Source of the DNA: Ketobacter sp964016105
GTDB lineage: Bacteria; Pseudomonadota; Gammaproteobacteria; Pseudomonadales; Ketobacteraceae
Direction of reading: 5' to 3'
Length of the DNA stretch: 64,000 nucleotides
NCBI GenBank assembly: GCA_964016105.1
Contig: CAXHEX010000007.1
Span: forward strand, 183,902-247,901
The position numbers and the translations under genes were made by a program. Shown piece after piece: positions 1-8,772 of the stretch (position 1 is the stretch's first letter; every line of letters starts with the position of its first letter). Under the pieces are notes generated by a model. It had not been told where the DNA came from. It worked only from the letters and a program-made list of their open reading frames with translations, and did not search any database.

Positions 1-1362
1 CACCTAACTGTGCTCAGTGACGCTGGTCTTCTCCAGGCTCCCATAACCACGTGGCCCGTCATGTGGGGAGCTGTGGCTTCAGATCTGGCCGAAGCACACC
101 GAGCTGAGCTCACTGGTTCTGTTCGGTGGTCTCTGGATTACGTTCGTTTTTCTTATAAGCAAGCCAAGCGACCAGCACATTTTGGAGTAAGACTAGGCGC
201 TCGATCCGATATAGACCCATTTCAACAGTTTTCCAGTGATCAACGCGATGAAACAGAGCTGCAGGCCGAGTTGGATTGGATAGGTAAACGTTTTGCGGCT
301 CGCATGGTTGGTACTTGGGTGAAAGAGCCGTTTGACGGTGAGGAGTTTCTATACGACGGAAGTTATTTTGCGGCATTGATAGGAAACTGGTCCGCTAGCG
401 TGGGGGCCGTGGACAGGTGGTGGGGGCCTGGGTGGCAGAACAGCTTGATCTTGTCCTCGAGTGCTCGCCCGATTGATGCCCTGATGTTACAGCGTAATTT
501 CTCAGAAGTATTTGACTTTCCCGTGTTAGAGTGGCTCGGGCCCTGGACGTTAACCGCATTTGCGGGTGAGTTAGAGAGCGACCGCACCATTGCTAACGCG
601 AAGCTACTGGGTTTACGCCTCGGGATTAAGCCGTTGCCTGCGTTGGAGATAGGCTTTTCAAGAACAGCTCAATGGGGTGGGGAAGGTAGACCCGACAGTT
701 TATCCAGTCTGTGGAATTTGATGCTGGGTAGAGACAATGTGGGCGATGATGGCATCAGCGAAACAAACGAGCCTGGTAATCAGTTGGGTGCCATTGATTG
801 GCGACTTGGTGGTTCGCTATTTGGCACCCATTCTGCGCTATATATGCAGTATGTGGGAGAAGATGAAAGTGGAGGTTTCCCTTCAAGGGGGTTCTATCTC
901 TATGGTATGGAAGTTGCGTTTGCTACGTCCGCTAGCCATAACCGCATCCATTTAGAGTACACCGAAACTACCGTCAACGGAGATCGGTATAACTTGGCCT
1001 ATGAGCATACGGTTTACCAGGATGGGTACAGGTACGAGCAAAGACCCATAGGCGCATCGTACGACAATGATTCACAGGTTATTGCTATTGCTGGGGCCCA
1101 TTATCTGGCAAATGGCGACGAAATAACCTGGAGGATCGCAGACATGAAGCTCAACCAGGATGGCACCAACCGTGTGAACCCCAGTGGATCAGTTTACGGT
1201 GACAGTTCCACTAACAGCAAGCTAGTAGAAATCTCCTACGGTAGTGTTTTTGAAAAGTTTAAAGTATCGGCTACGGTGAGCCACCTGAGTGACGATGTTG
1301 TTTGGAATAATCAGAATATTAAGGGAAGCGGAGTTGCGATTGGCTTTGAATACAAAATTTAA
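1..1362 (+). CDS. Wzi-like capsule assembly outer-membrane protein (5' truncated)
   Basis: The reading frame is open from base 1, so the N-terminus and signal peptide lie outside the window. About 453 residues remain. The first visible residues (LSDAGLLQAPITTWP) resemble the N-terminal helical segment of capsule assembly Wzi/OM_porin_3 proteins. The rest alternates short amphipathic strands with Gly, Tyr and Trp and ends in FEYKI, as expected for an outer-membrane beta-barrel. In E. coli, Wzi is an outer-membrane lectin that anchors group 1 capsule to the cell surface. Its 3' end overlaps the Wza-like gene, so the two are probably co-transcribed. A GTG at base 10 is in frame but is unlikely to be the true start because homology appears to begin upstream. 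Confidence 0.8.
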   Translation, partial: HLTVLSDAGLLQAPITTWPVMWGAVASDLAEAHRAELTGSVRWSLDYVRFSYKQAKRPAHFGVRLGARSDIDPFQQFSSDQRDETELQAELDWIGKRFAARMVGTWVKEPFDGEEFLYDGSYFAALIGNWSASVGAVDRWWGPGWQNSLILSSSARPIDALMLQRNFSEVFDFPVLEWLGPWTLTAFAGELESDRTIANAKLLGLRLGIKPLPALEIGFSRTAQWGGEGRPDSLSSLWNLMLGRDNVGDDGISETNEPGNQLGAIDWRLGGSLFGTHSALYMQYVGEDESGGFPSRGFYLYGMEVAFATSASHNRIHLEYTETTVNGDRYNLAYEHTVYQDGYRYEQRPIGASYDNDSQVIAIAGAHYLANGDEITWRIADMKLNQDGTNRVNPSGSVYGDSSTNSKLVEISYGSVFEKFKVSATVSHLSDDVVWNNQNIKGSGVAIGFEYKI

Positions 1363-3835
1363 AAGTATCTATCTAATTATGGCTATGAGTGTGATTGGTT
1401 TGTGTCTTAACTCAAACATAGCCCATTCTTTTACGCCGACGGAAGCTCAGATCGAGCAATTTAAGCGATTGTCACCAGATGAGCAAAAAAGAATCGCTGA
1501 ACAGTTTGGTGTAGATGTAGGGCAATTGCAATCAGGTCAGAACAATATCCAGCCGGCTCTAGAACAACCGTTGTCTCAACCTCGTGCTGCTATTCCTGAA
1601 TATCAACCAGCAGACGGAATTGAAAATGAATCCAGTGAATTTGAGAAAGAAAACATATTCGATACGGAGATGTTTTCAGATGATGAGCTTCGTATGTATG
1701 GATATGATCTTTTTGATAATAACGCAGAAGCGTTTACGCCCAGTGAAGATATACCAGTACCATCAGATTATGTGATAGGTCCGGGTGATACCTTTGTGGT
1801 TCAGCTTTATGGCAAGGAAAATGCGAGCTATGATTTTGTTGTCAGCAGAGAAGGTAGGATACACTTCCCCGAAATTGGGCCCATTTCTCTGACGGGGCTT
1901 AGTTTTACTCAAGTTCAACAGCTAATCAGTAAGACAATATCAGAACAAATGATTGGTGTAAAAAGCTCCGTCACCATGGGTGCCATTCGGTCCATCCGCG
2001 TGTTTGTGCTCGGGGAAGCACTTCGACCAGGGTCATTAGTGGTTAGTTCGCTATCAACCATAACAAATGCCTTGTTTGCTAGCGGGGGTATCACAAAAAT
2101 TGGCTCTTTACGAAATGTGCAATTGAAACGTAAGGGGAAAATTGTTGCTACTTTGGATCTTTATGACATGTTGCTCGGTGGAGATACCAGCAACGATGTC
2201 CGTCTTTTTTCTGGTGATGTGATTTTTATTCCACCAATAGGAAGAACTGTTAGTGTGGATGGCGAGGTTCGAAGGCCGGCTATTTACGAGCTAAAGGACG
2301 AAACCACAGCGCAAGAGCTTGTTAATCTTGCGGGGGGGTTATTGCCCACTGCTTTTCCTTCCGAAAGTAAAATTCGACGTATTGACCGAAACGGAGATCG
2401 GACCGTATTTGGAGTGAACCTGGCTACTAATTCAGGTTTGGGTACGATTTTAAAAGCAGCAGATGAGCTTGTAGTTCATTCAGTGTTGGATACGTTTGAG
2501 AATGTGATCACATTAGAAGGGCATGTAAAGCGACCTGGGCTCACGGCTTGGAAGCCGGGGATGAGGGTCAATGATGTTATCGAGAGTATTGAGAGTCTAC
2601 TCCCCAGCGCGGACTTAAAAACAGCGTTAATAAAGCGTGAAATCATGCCTTCGCGCAACATTACGTTGCTGACATTTGAGTTGAGCCGGGCAATATCTGA
2701 GCCATATGGCGAAAATAATATAGAGTTACATCCACAAGACACGATAATAGTTTTTGATTTAAAGAAAGAAAGGGCCACCTCTGAGCAAATGAGCGAGATA
2801 ATCTCGACGTTGAGACTTCAATCCAGCCGCGAAAACCCAGTTAAAACTGTGACTATCAATGGTAGTGTGCGCTTTCCTGGTGTTTATCCTCTAACTGAAG
2901 GCATGACAGCACGAAAGTTGATCCAGTTGGCGGGTGGGCTTTCCCAAAATGCTTTTGACTTGTCTGCTGAAGTTACCCGCAAAGTGATTGACGATAAGCA
3001 AATACTGCAGACAGAGTATAAAAATATTGAACTAGACTTCGCAAATTCCTTTAAGTTAATTGAACAGGACACGATAAACATCCGTCAGCTTCCAGAATGG
3101 TCCCCAAAAGAAGAAATTAACATTAGCGGAGAGGTAGTGTTCCCTGGCACATACACCATCCGTCGAGGAGAAACTCTGGCGCAAGTCGTGGAAAGAGCAG
3201 GTGGGTTCACCAAGCAGGCGTATCCCATTGGAGCTGTTTTTACGAGGGTAGAACTAAAAGAGCTGGAGAAGGAAAGATTGTTGGAGCTCAGGCAAAAGCT
3301 ACAAAGCGAGATAGCGGCTTTAAATATAGAGCAACAAAATTCTTCAGAGAAAGTCGATACTGAAGATGCGGAGCAGCTCCTGGAAAGTATAGAGTCAACA
3401 GAACCTTTAGGGCGAATGGTAATTGATTTGCCGAAACAGTTAAGTGGTGGTGCAGCAAGCAGTGTGCGAGTCGTCGGGGGGGATGAGTTGTTTGTCCCGA
3501 GGCACAAGCAGTCGGTTACGGTGTTAGGAGAGGTGCAATTTCCGACTTCCCATCTTTACGATGATGATCTTGATGTTTATGAATATATAGATCGATCTGG
3601 TGGGACAAGCGTGAAAGCAGATAAAAATCGAATATACGTTGTTAAAGCAAATGGTCGAGTTGTATTACCTTCATCATCCGCTTGGTTTAGGCGGAGCTCG
3701 GCAACGATAGAACCTGGTGATACTGTTGTCGTTCCTTTGGATACCGATAGAATTAAATCCTTAACATTATGGGGTAGCGTGTCAGAAATTTTCTATCAAA
3801 TCGCTTTAGGTGCTGCGGCGGTGGCTAGTTTTTAA
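1340..3835 (+). CDS. Wza-like polysaccharide export protein with multiple SLBB domains
   Basis: Outer-membrane/periplasmic channel protein for polysaccharide export. I choose the TTG at 1340: GGAG lies at 1330-1333 with 6 bases between, and the product begins with a signal peptide (basic KFK, hydrophobic core, cleavage near NIAHS-FTP). ATG 1379 is an alternative. The 831-residue product has a Poly_export domain (PGDTFVVQLYG region, about residues 135-220). After it come about six SLBB-type repeats carrying the V-x-G-x-V-x-x-P signature, the last near residue 730. E. coli Wza is under 400 residues, so this is a long version. It overlaps the Wzi-like gene by 23 bases and precedes a Wzz-like gene. 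No lipobox Cys is evident at the cleavage site. Confidence 0.85.
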   Translation: MALNTKFKSIYLIMAMSVIGLCLNSNIAHSFTPTEAQIEQFKRLSPDEQKRIAEQFGVDVGQLQSGQNNIQPALEQPLSQPRAAIPEYQPADGIENESSEFEKENIFDTEMFSDDELRMYGYDLFDNNAEAFTPSEDIPVPSDYVIGPGDTFVVQLYGKENASYDFVVSREGRIHFPEIGPISLTGLSFTQVQQLISKTISEQMIGVKSSVTMGAIRSIRVFVLGEALRPGSLVVSSLSTITNALFASGGITKIGSLRNVQLKRKGKIVATLDLYDMLLGGDTSNDVRLFSGDVIFIPPIGRTVSVDGEVRRPAIYELKDETTAQELVNLAGGLLPTAFPSESKIRRIDRNGDRTVFGVNLATNSGLGTILKAADELVVHSVLDTFENVITLEGHVKRPGLTAWKPGMRVNDVIESIESLLPSADLKTALIKREIMPSRNITLLTFELSRAISEPYGENNIELHPQDTIIVFDLKKERATSEQMSEIISTLRLQSSRENPVKTVTINGSVRFPGVYPLTEGMTARKLIQLAGGLSQNAFDLSAEVTRKVIDDKQILQTEYKNIELDFANSFKLIEQDTINIRQLPEWSPKEEINISGEVVFPGTYTIRRGETLAQVVERAGGFTKQAYPIGAVFTRVELKELEKERLLELRQKLQSEIAALNIEQQNSSEKVDTEDAEQLLESIESTEPLGRMVIDLPKQLSGGAASSVRVVGGDELFVPRHKQSVTVLGEVQFPTSHLYDDDLDVYEYIDRSGGTSVKADKNRIYVVKANGRVVLPSSSAWFRRSSATIEPGDTVVVPLDTDRIKSLTLWGSVSEIFYQIALGAAAVASF

Positions 3836-3903
3836 AATGGTGAATGTTGCGCTCTCTCATTGGTATAAAATTAATTTTCACTGTATGAAGGCTTACCACA
3901 CAA

Positions 3904-4824
3904 ATGGCCGATTTTAATTCGGAAATTAGTATAAGAGACCTGATATCTGAAATTTTTAAAGCTAAATTGATAATTGGGATATTCGTAGCCTCATTGTCAA
4001 TATGTGCTTTCATGTATGCTAGATTCATTCCTGATACATACGAAGCTGAGGCGCTGCTCGTTCCAGTAGATCAGCAATCCAGTGGCTTATCCGCATTGCT
4101 GGGTGGGTTTGATGGGGTTTCAACTTTGGTTGGTTTAGGTAATCTGAACTCCGGACCTAAGGATAAAGATATTGCACTGCAATTGCTGCAATCTTGGGAT
4201 TTTGTTGAAGCATTTATTGTAAAACACGGGCTGGCGGTTGACATATATGCAGTTTCACATTGGGATAAAGAGTCTAGAACGCTTGCTATTGACCCTAAAA
4301 TATATGACACGAAACGTTCAGCCTGGGTAAGGGATGTGCCAATAGGTAAATCCCCAGAGCCGACGAGTTGGCAGTTGTACAAGCGTTTTATGGAATATCT
4401 GTCTGTTAGTGAGAATAAAAAGACGGGCTTTATAACACTGGCAATAGAGTATTATTCACCAGATAAAGCAGCTGAATGGTTAGGTATGATTATTAGTGAT
4501 CTCAATGAACACCTGCGCCTAAGAAAAATCAAGGAAGCGAGAGATAATATTGAGTTTCTCACTGAGAATGTAGAGAAAACTAAGGTCGCAGAGATGAAAG
4601 CCGTTTTTTTCGAATTGATGGAAGAGCAAACTAAAGTTCTAATGTTAGCTGGAGCGGGTAACGAGTATGCTTTAAAAACTGTAAGTGCTGCAAAAGTTCC
4701 TGAGGTCAAATCCGGCCCCCGTAGAGTTGTGATGACAGCTTTAGGTGCAGTTGGCGGATTGTTTTTGGGTGTTGGGTATACGCTTTTTAGAGTTGTTATT
4801 GGACGCAATCGAGAACTTAGGTGA
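3904..4824 (+). CDS. Wzz-family chain-length determinant protein
   Basis: Inner-membrane polysaccharide co-polymerase that sets chain length. The 306-residue product has one N-terminal membrane helix (about 20-41), a periplasmic region with helical heptads (about 200-250), and a second helix (about 272-293) just before a short basic tail (GRNRELR). This is the standard Wzz layout. No Walker motif or Tyr-rich tail follows, so it is not a Wzc-type kinase, and no separate kinase or Wzb phosphatase is visible nearby. It lies 68 bases after the Wza-like gene and 12 bases before the NeuB fusion. Its codon use is AT-rich like the genes that follow. Confidence 0.85.
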   Translation: MADFNSEISIRDLISEIFKAKLIIGIFVASLSICAFMYARFIPDTYEAEALLVPVDQQSSGLSALLGGFDGVSTLVGLGNLNSGPKDKDIALQLLQSWDFVEAFIVKHGLAVDIYAVSHWDKESRTLAIDPKIYDTKRSAWVRDVPIGKSPEPTSWQLYKRFMEYLSVSENKKTGFITLAIEYYSPDKAAEWLGMIISDLNEHLRLRKIKEARDNIEFLTENVEKTKVAEMKAVFFELMEEQTKVLMLAGAGNEYALKTVSAAKVPEVKSGPRRVVMTALGAVGGLFLGVGYTLFRVVIGRNRELR

Positions 4825-4836
4825 TCTAACAGAAAG

Positions 4837-7074
4837 ATGATAATACTAAAGAACTTAAGGAGTTTCGTAGTAACCGACTCTGATTCTATTCGCACATCTC
4901 TAAGAAAAATTGAATCAAACAAAAAAAAGATGGTTTATGTGGTTGATGCATCTAATCGTTTGTTAGGTGCATTTGCAGATGGCGATTTCAGACGATGGAT
5001 TATTACTCAATCTAAGGTGGACCTTGATAAACCGGTAGTTGACGTCTACAACCGTGACTGTTTCTCCATGCCTTACGAGTCAACACCCGCTGATATCACT
5101 GCTGCCCTGAATAAAAGTAATCTCTCAATTCCCTTGGTTAATGAAAGAGGAAATCTGGTTGCCTTAGCTGATCGAGGAGCGCGCTTTTATGAAATAAATA
5201 ATAGGCGTATTTCTGATGAAGACCCAGCCTATCTTATCGCTGAAATTGGTAACAATCACCAAGGTGATATTGTATTAGCCAAGCGTCTAATCTCTTTGGC
5301 GGCGAAAGCTGGGGTTGATTCAGTAAAGTTTCAGATGAGAGATATGGAATCCCTTTATGGAAACTCGAATCTAGATTCTCATGATCTAGGCTCGCAGTAC
5401 ACAATGGATTTATTGTCTAGATTCCAGTTGAAAGATGAAGACCTTTATGAGGCATTTGACTATTGCTATGAAGTAGGAGTCACACCTCTTTGTACGCCAT
5501 GGGATGTAGTATCCTTGCAAAAGCTGGAGGCGTATGGAATTCCTGGATATAAGGTCGCATCGGCCGATTTCACCAATTTTGAATTGCTTGAAGAAATATC
5601 TAAAACAGGAAAGGTGATGATTTGCTCCACCGGTATGTCAACGGAAGATGAAATTCGGAGTACAATTGAGTTTTTGGAAAGGCGTAAAGCTCAATTTATC
5701 TTATTGCATTGTAATTCAACGTATCCAACACCTTTTAAAGATATTAACTTAAAATATATAGAACGGATCAAGAAACTTTCCCAAACGTTAGTCGGATATT
5801 CCGGCCATGAAAGAGGCTGGGCTGTTGCTACAGCATCAGTATGTCTTGGCGCGAAAGTTATTGAAAAACACTTTACGGTAGATAAAACGCTAGAAGGTAA
5901 CGATCATAAAGTGAGCTTGTTACCAGAAGAGCTCTCGTTAATGGTGCGTGATATACGTGCATTGGAGCAAGCTCTAGGTACAGACAAGCCACGCTCGTTA
6001 ACTCAGGGAGAAATGTTAAACAGGGAGGTTTTAGCTAAAAGTCTTTATGCCTCAGTGGATATCAAGTTGGGAGAACCAATAAACGCAGAAATGATTGAGA
6101 TCCGTAGCCCTGGTAACGGTTTGCAGCCAAACAAGCTTAGTGAGTTGATTGGCAAAAAAGCTCGGAGGAATATTCGCCTTGGAGATGCATTTTTTGAGTC
6201 TGATATTAAAGGCGGCGTGATTAAAAAGGCCAGATATAATTTTGATAGGCCTTATGGAATTCCGGTTAGATATCATGATTATAGAGAGCTTATTAATGGC
6301 GTTAATTTAGATTTTGTTGAGATACACCTTTCATACTCGGATATGAAATTAGATATTAGCCAATATTTAGATAAGGAATCTAAAATAGGGTTTGCCGTTC
6401 ACGCTCCCGAATTGTTTGAGAATGACCATTTATTAGACTTGAGCTCTTATGACGATGCTTATCGGGAGCAATCGATCACACATTTAGAGAGCGTAATAAA
6501 GCACACGCTAGAATTGTCTACATATTTTCCTTTAACTGAGAAGCCTGTCATAGTTGTGAATGCAGGAGGTTGGAATGCTGAGGGGTTCTGGCCGAAAAGT
6601 GAAGTGAGAGAAAAATACTCTATCGTGGAAAGATCACTTGCAAGAGTTAATGCGGAGGGAGTAAGGCTGGCAATTCAAACTATGCCTCCTTTCCCATGGC
6701 ATTTTGGTGGGCAGAGTTACCATAGTTTATTTGTTGAAGCTGATGAAATTGTGGAATTCTGCGAAAAAACAGGTGTAGGAATTTGTCTTGATGTTTCTCA
6801 TTCTATGATGGCCTGTAATTATGCTGAAGTATCAATCTATGATTTTGTCGAAAAAGTTGCCCCTTATGTGATTCATCTTCATATTGTTGATGCGAAAGGT
6901 GTTGACGGTGAAGGTGTTCAGATTGGCAAAGGCGATGTGGATTTTGGGCGCATCGGAGAAATATTAAAGAGAAAAGCGCCTGGGGTTCAATTTATACCTG
7001 AGATCTGGCAAGGGCACAAAAACCGAGGGGAAGGGTTTTGGTACGCTCTCAGTTTCTTGGAAAATAAACTATAG
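4837..7074 (+). CDS. Four-part fusion: CBS pair, NeuB synthase, SAF domain, xylose-isomerase-like TIM barrel
   Basis: Predicted nonulosonate-type synthase, condensing PEP with a sugar to give an alpha-keto acid sugar. Residues 1-120 form a CBS pair with the GAFADGDFRRW motif. Residues 128-380 are a NeuB TIM barrel (AEIGNNHQGD, KFQMRD, TPWD, KVASAD, STGMS, GYSGHERG, EKHFT). Residues about 395-460 are the SAF/antifreeze-like domain (SPGNGL, IGKKARRNI). Residues about 465-745 resemble an AP_endonuc_2/xylose isomerase barrel (CLDVSHS, HLHIVDAKG, GKGDVDFGRI, PEIWQGH). Plain NeuB is about 345 residues, so CBS and isomerase modules have been added. The CBS pair suggests control by a nucleotide (inference). 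The aldolase and cytidylyltransferase genes follow directly. The sugar substrate cannot be told from sequence. Confidence 0.85.
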   Translation: MIILKNLRSFVVTDSDSIRTSLRKIESNKKKMVYVVDASNRLLGAFADGDFRRWIITQSKVDLDKPVVDVYNRDCFSMPYESTPADITAALNKSNLSIPLVNERGNLVALADRGARFYEINNRRISDEDPAYLIAEIGNNHQGDIVLAKRLISLAAKAGVDSVKFQMRDMESLYGNSNLDSHDLGSQYTMDLLSRFQLKDEDLYEAFDYCYEVGVTPLCTPWDVVSLQKLEAYGIPGYKVASADFTNFELLEEISKTGKVMICSTGMSTEDEIRSTIEFLERRKAQFILLHCNSTYPTPFKDINLKYIERIKKLSQTLVGYSGHERGWAVATASVCLGAKVIEKHFTVDKTLEGNDHKVSLLPEELSLMVRDIRALEQALGTDKPRSLTQGEMLNREVLAKSLYASVDIKLGEPINAEMIEIRSPGNGLQPNKLSELIGKKARRNIRLGDAFFESDIKGGVIKKARYNFDRPYGIPVRYHDYRELINGVNLDFVEIHLSYSDMKLDISQYLDKESKIGFAVHAPELFENDHLLDLSSYDDAYREQSITHLESVIKHTLELSTYFPLTEKPVIVVNAGGWNAEGFWPKSEVREKYSIVERSLARVNAEGVRLAIQTMPPFPWHFGGQSYHSLFVEADEIVEFCEKTGVGICLDVSHSMMACNYAEVSIYDFVEKVAPYVIHLHIVDAKGVDGEGVQIGKGDVDFGRIGEILKRKAPGVQFIPEIWQGHKNRGEGFWYALSFLENKL

Positions 7075-7087
7075 CGGAGTTATTGTC

Positions 7088-8044
7088 GTGTTTAGAGATC
7101 TTAAAAATAAGTTAGATGGTCCGTTTTATACAATATTCACTCCGTTTGATGATCAGTATGAAGTTGATTACGACGTCTTGGAGCGTTATTTGTCAAGGAT
7201 GTATGAGCAGGGTGCACGAAAGTTTTACGCAATGGCGTACAACTCTAGATATTCCCAATTGAGTCACACCGAAATAATGGAGTTAAACGCTTTTTGTGCG
7301 AAGACTGTAAAAGGTTTCAAAGATGACACCATTGTTATTGTCGGTGATCCCATCCATTGTTCAACTAAAGAAAGTATAGAGTTTGCAATTCATGCTAAGG
7401 AGTGTGGCGCAGATCTGATTTCTCTCATCATGCGAGAAAAGTACTTTACTGATGAACAAGTACTCTCTCATTACAATCAAATTGGAATAGAATCAAATTT
7501 TCCTTTGCTAGTGCATGAAATGCCTTTTTTATCTGGTTCCGATGGTACTCAGATGCATTGGCCGCAAAGCCTAATCTCTTCCTTGCCTAAAGTTTCGCAC
7601 ATTGTGGCGTTAAAGGAAGATGCCAAGGACTTCGAGGTGGCCCGACAAGCATTCGAGTTAGAGCCCAATATCAAGGTCATTCTAGCTGGAGGTGGTAAGG
7701 CACGATTCAGGGAGTTTTATAAAATGGGGGCCCGTTGTTGGTTAAACGGGATATCTATATTTGACGCTTCAATAGCAGAATTGTTTTGGGAAGCCATGAA
7801 TAATGATGATGAAGACACCCAAAACTTTATAATCGAAGAGCTAGAGAAGCCATTCTTCGGAGGAGTTGTTAAAAAATATGGTTGGCATAGAACTAATAAG
7901 GCGCTTCTAGAAGCTGCTGGATTAATGAGCAGGAGAGATCGTATGCCATTGCCTCATTTATCGGATAAAGAGTTTGTCGATGTGTGCACTGTATATTCGG
8001 AAATTCAAAACACGTGGCAATCATTCTTGGAGAAAAAGGCATGA
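7088..8044 (+). CDS. DHDPS/NanA-family aldolase-like protein with altered active site
   Basis: Class I pyruvate-aldolase fold of the dihydrodipicolinate synthase/N-acetylneuraminate lyase family, 318 residues. The start is GTG 7088, with GGAG at 7076-7079. The Schiff-base Lys is present in IVALKED. The family G-T/S-T-G-E motif is replaced by residues around AYNSRYSQLSHTE, and the catalytic Tyr of the YNxP motif is His in LLVHEMP. Substrate or chemistry may therefore differ from lysine synthesis or sialate cleavage. It sits 13 bases after the NeuB fusion, and its stop overlaps the ATG of the cytidylyltransferase gene. That coupling argues for a step in making or editing the CMP-activated sugar. 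A housekeeping dapA role is unlikely. Confidence 0.8.
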   Translation: MFRDLKNKLDGPFYTIFTPFDDQYEVDYDVLERYLSRMYEQGARKFYAMAYNSRYSQLSHTEIMELNAFCAKTVKGFKDDTIVIVGDPIHCSTKESIEFAIHAKECGADLISLIMREKYFTDEQVLSHYNQIGIESNFPLLVHEMPFLSGSDGTQMHWPQSLISSLPKVSHIVALKEDAKDFEVARQAFELEPNIKVILAGGGKARFREFYKMGARCWLNGISIFDASIAELFWEAMNNDDEDTQNFIIEELEKPFFGGVVKKYGWHRTNKALLEAAGLMSRRDRMPLPHLSDKEFVDVCTVYSEIQNTWQSFLEKKA

Positions 8045-8745
8045 CACTGACTGCTTTTGTTCCTGCACGGTCAGGTTCTAAACGGTTACCCCAAAAGAAC
8101 ATTAAATCACTTGCGGGAAAACCGCTTGTTCTTTGGACGCTCGAAGCTTGTATGCATTCCGCTAGCGTAGATGAGGTGATATTTTCTACTGACTCCGAGG
8201 AGTATTGGAGTTTAGCTAAGAATCATTTTAAGTCGGATAAGCTGGTCTTGGACGATCGTACAGCGGAAGAAGCCGGGGATAAAGTCAAAATATTTGATTA
8301 TCTGAAGAGCTCTGTTGACAAAATATTCTCTGATAGAGAAGGCGATTTTTTGATGGCGTTACCGACGATGCCGCTCAGGTCCTCTAAACATGTCGATGAG
8401 GCAGTAAAATTATATAAAAGTACAAACAAAGCGGTATTCTCAGCGGTTGAGTATGACTTTGCCATATCATTTGCCTTTACTACAAAACACGATAATGATT
8501 GGTCACCCGTTTTTCCTAACTCGCCTATGATAACAGGGAACACCCGTAGTCAAGATCAGGTTAAGGCATATCATCCAAACGGTGCTATTTACATCAGAAA
8601 AATCGATGATTTAAGAGATAAGAACTTGGCTACAATTTATCAATCAGGTATTCCCTATTTAATGGATAAAACTAGATCTGTTGATATCGATACGATTGAT
8701 GATTTTGTTGTTGCAGAAGCGATTGTAAACTCAAATTTAACTTAG
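8041..8745 (+). CDS. NeuA-like CMP-sugar cytidylyltransferase
   Basis: Predicted to activate an alpha-keto acid sugar with CTP, giving a CMP-sugar for glycosyl transfer. The 234-residue product opens with the family signature ARSGSKRLPQKNIK, then LAGKPLVLWTL and STDSEEY. It ends with the metal-site region (KTRSVDIDTIDDF) typical of acylneuraminate cytidylyltransferases. ATG 8041 is chosen because it overlaps the previous stop (ATGA); the open frame runs upstream to 7984, but family homology begins at MTLTAFVPARSG. With the NeuB fusion it defines a nonulosonate-type CMP-sugar pathway. No NeuC epimerase or NeuD acetyltransferase is seen in the window. Confidence 0.88.
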   Translation: MTLTAFVPARSGSKRLPQKNIKSLAGKPLVLWTLEACMHSASVDEVIFSTDSEEYWSLAKNHFKSDKLVLDDRTAEEAGDKVKIFDYLKSSVDKIFSDREGDFLMALPTMPLRSSKHVDEAVKLYKSTNKAVFSAVEYDFAISFAFTTKHDNDWSPVFPNSPMITGNTRSQDQVKAYHPNGAIYIRKIDDLRDKNLATIYQSGIPYLMDKTRSVDIDTIDDFVVAEAIVNSNLT

Positions 8746-8772
8746 TTGAGTTTGTGCTAGCGGTATTAGGCT

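Noticed and set aside
7088..8044. Housekeeping dapA (lysine biosynthesis)
   Set aside because: The active-site loop and catalytic Tyr differ, and the gene is coupled to sugar-nucleotide genes.
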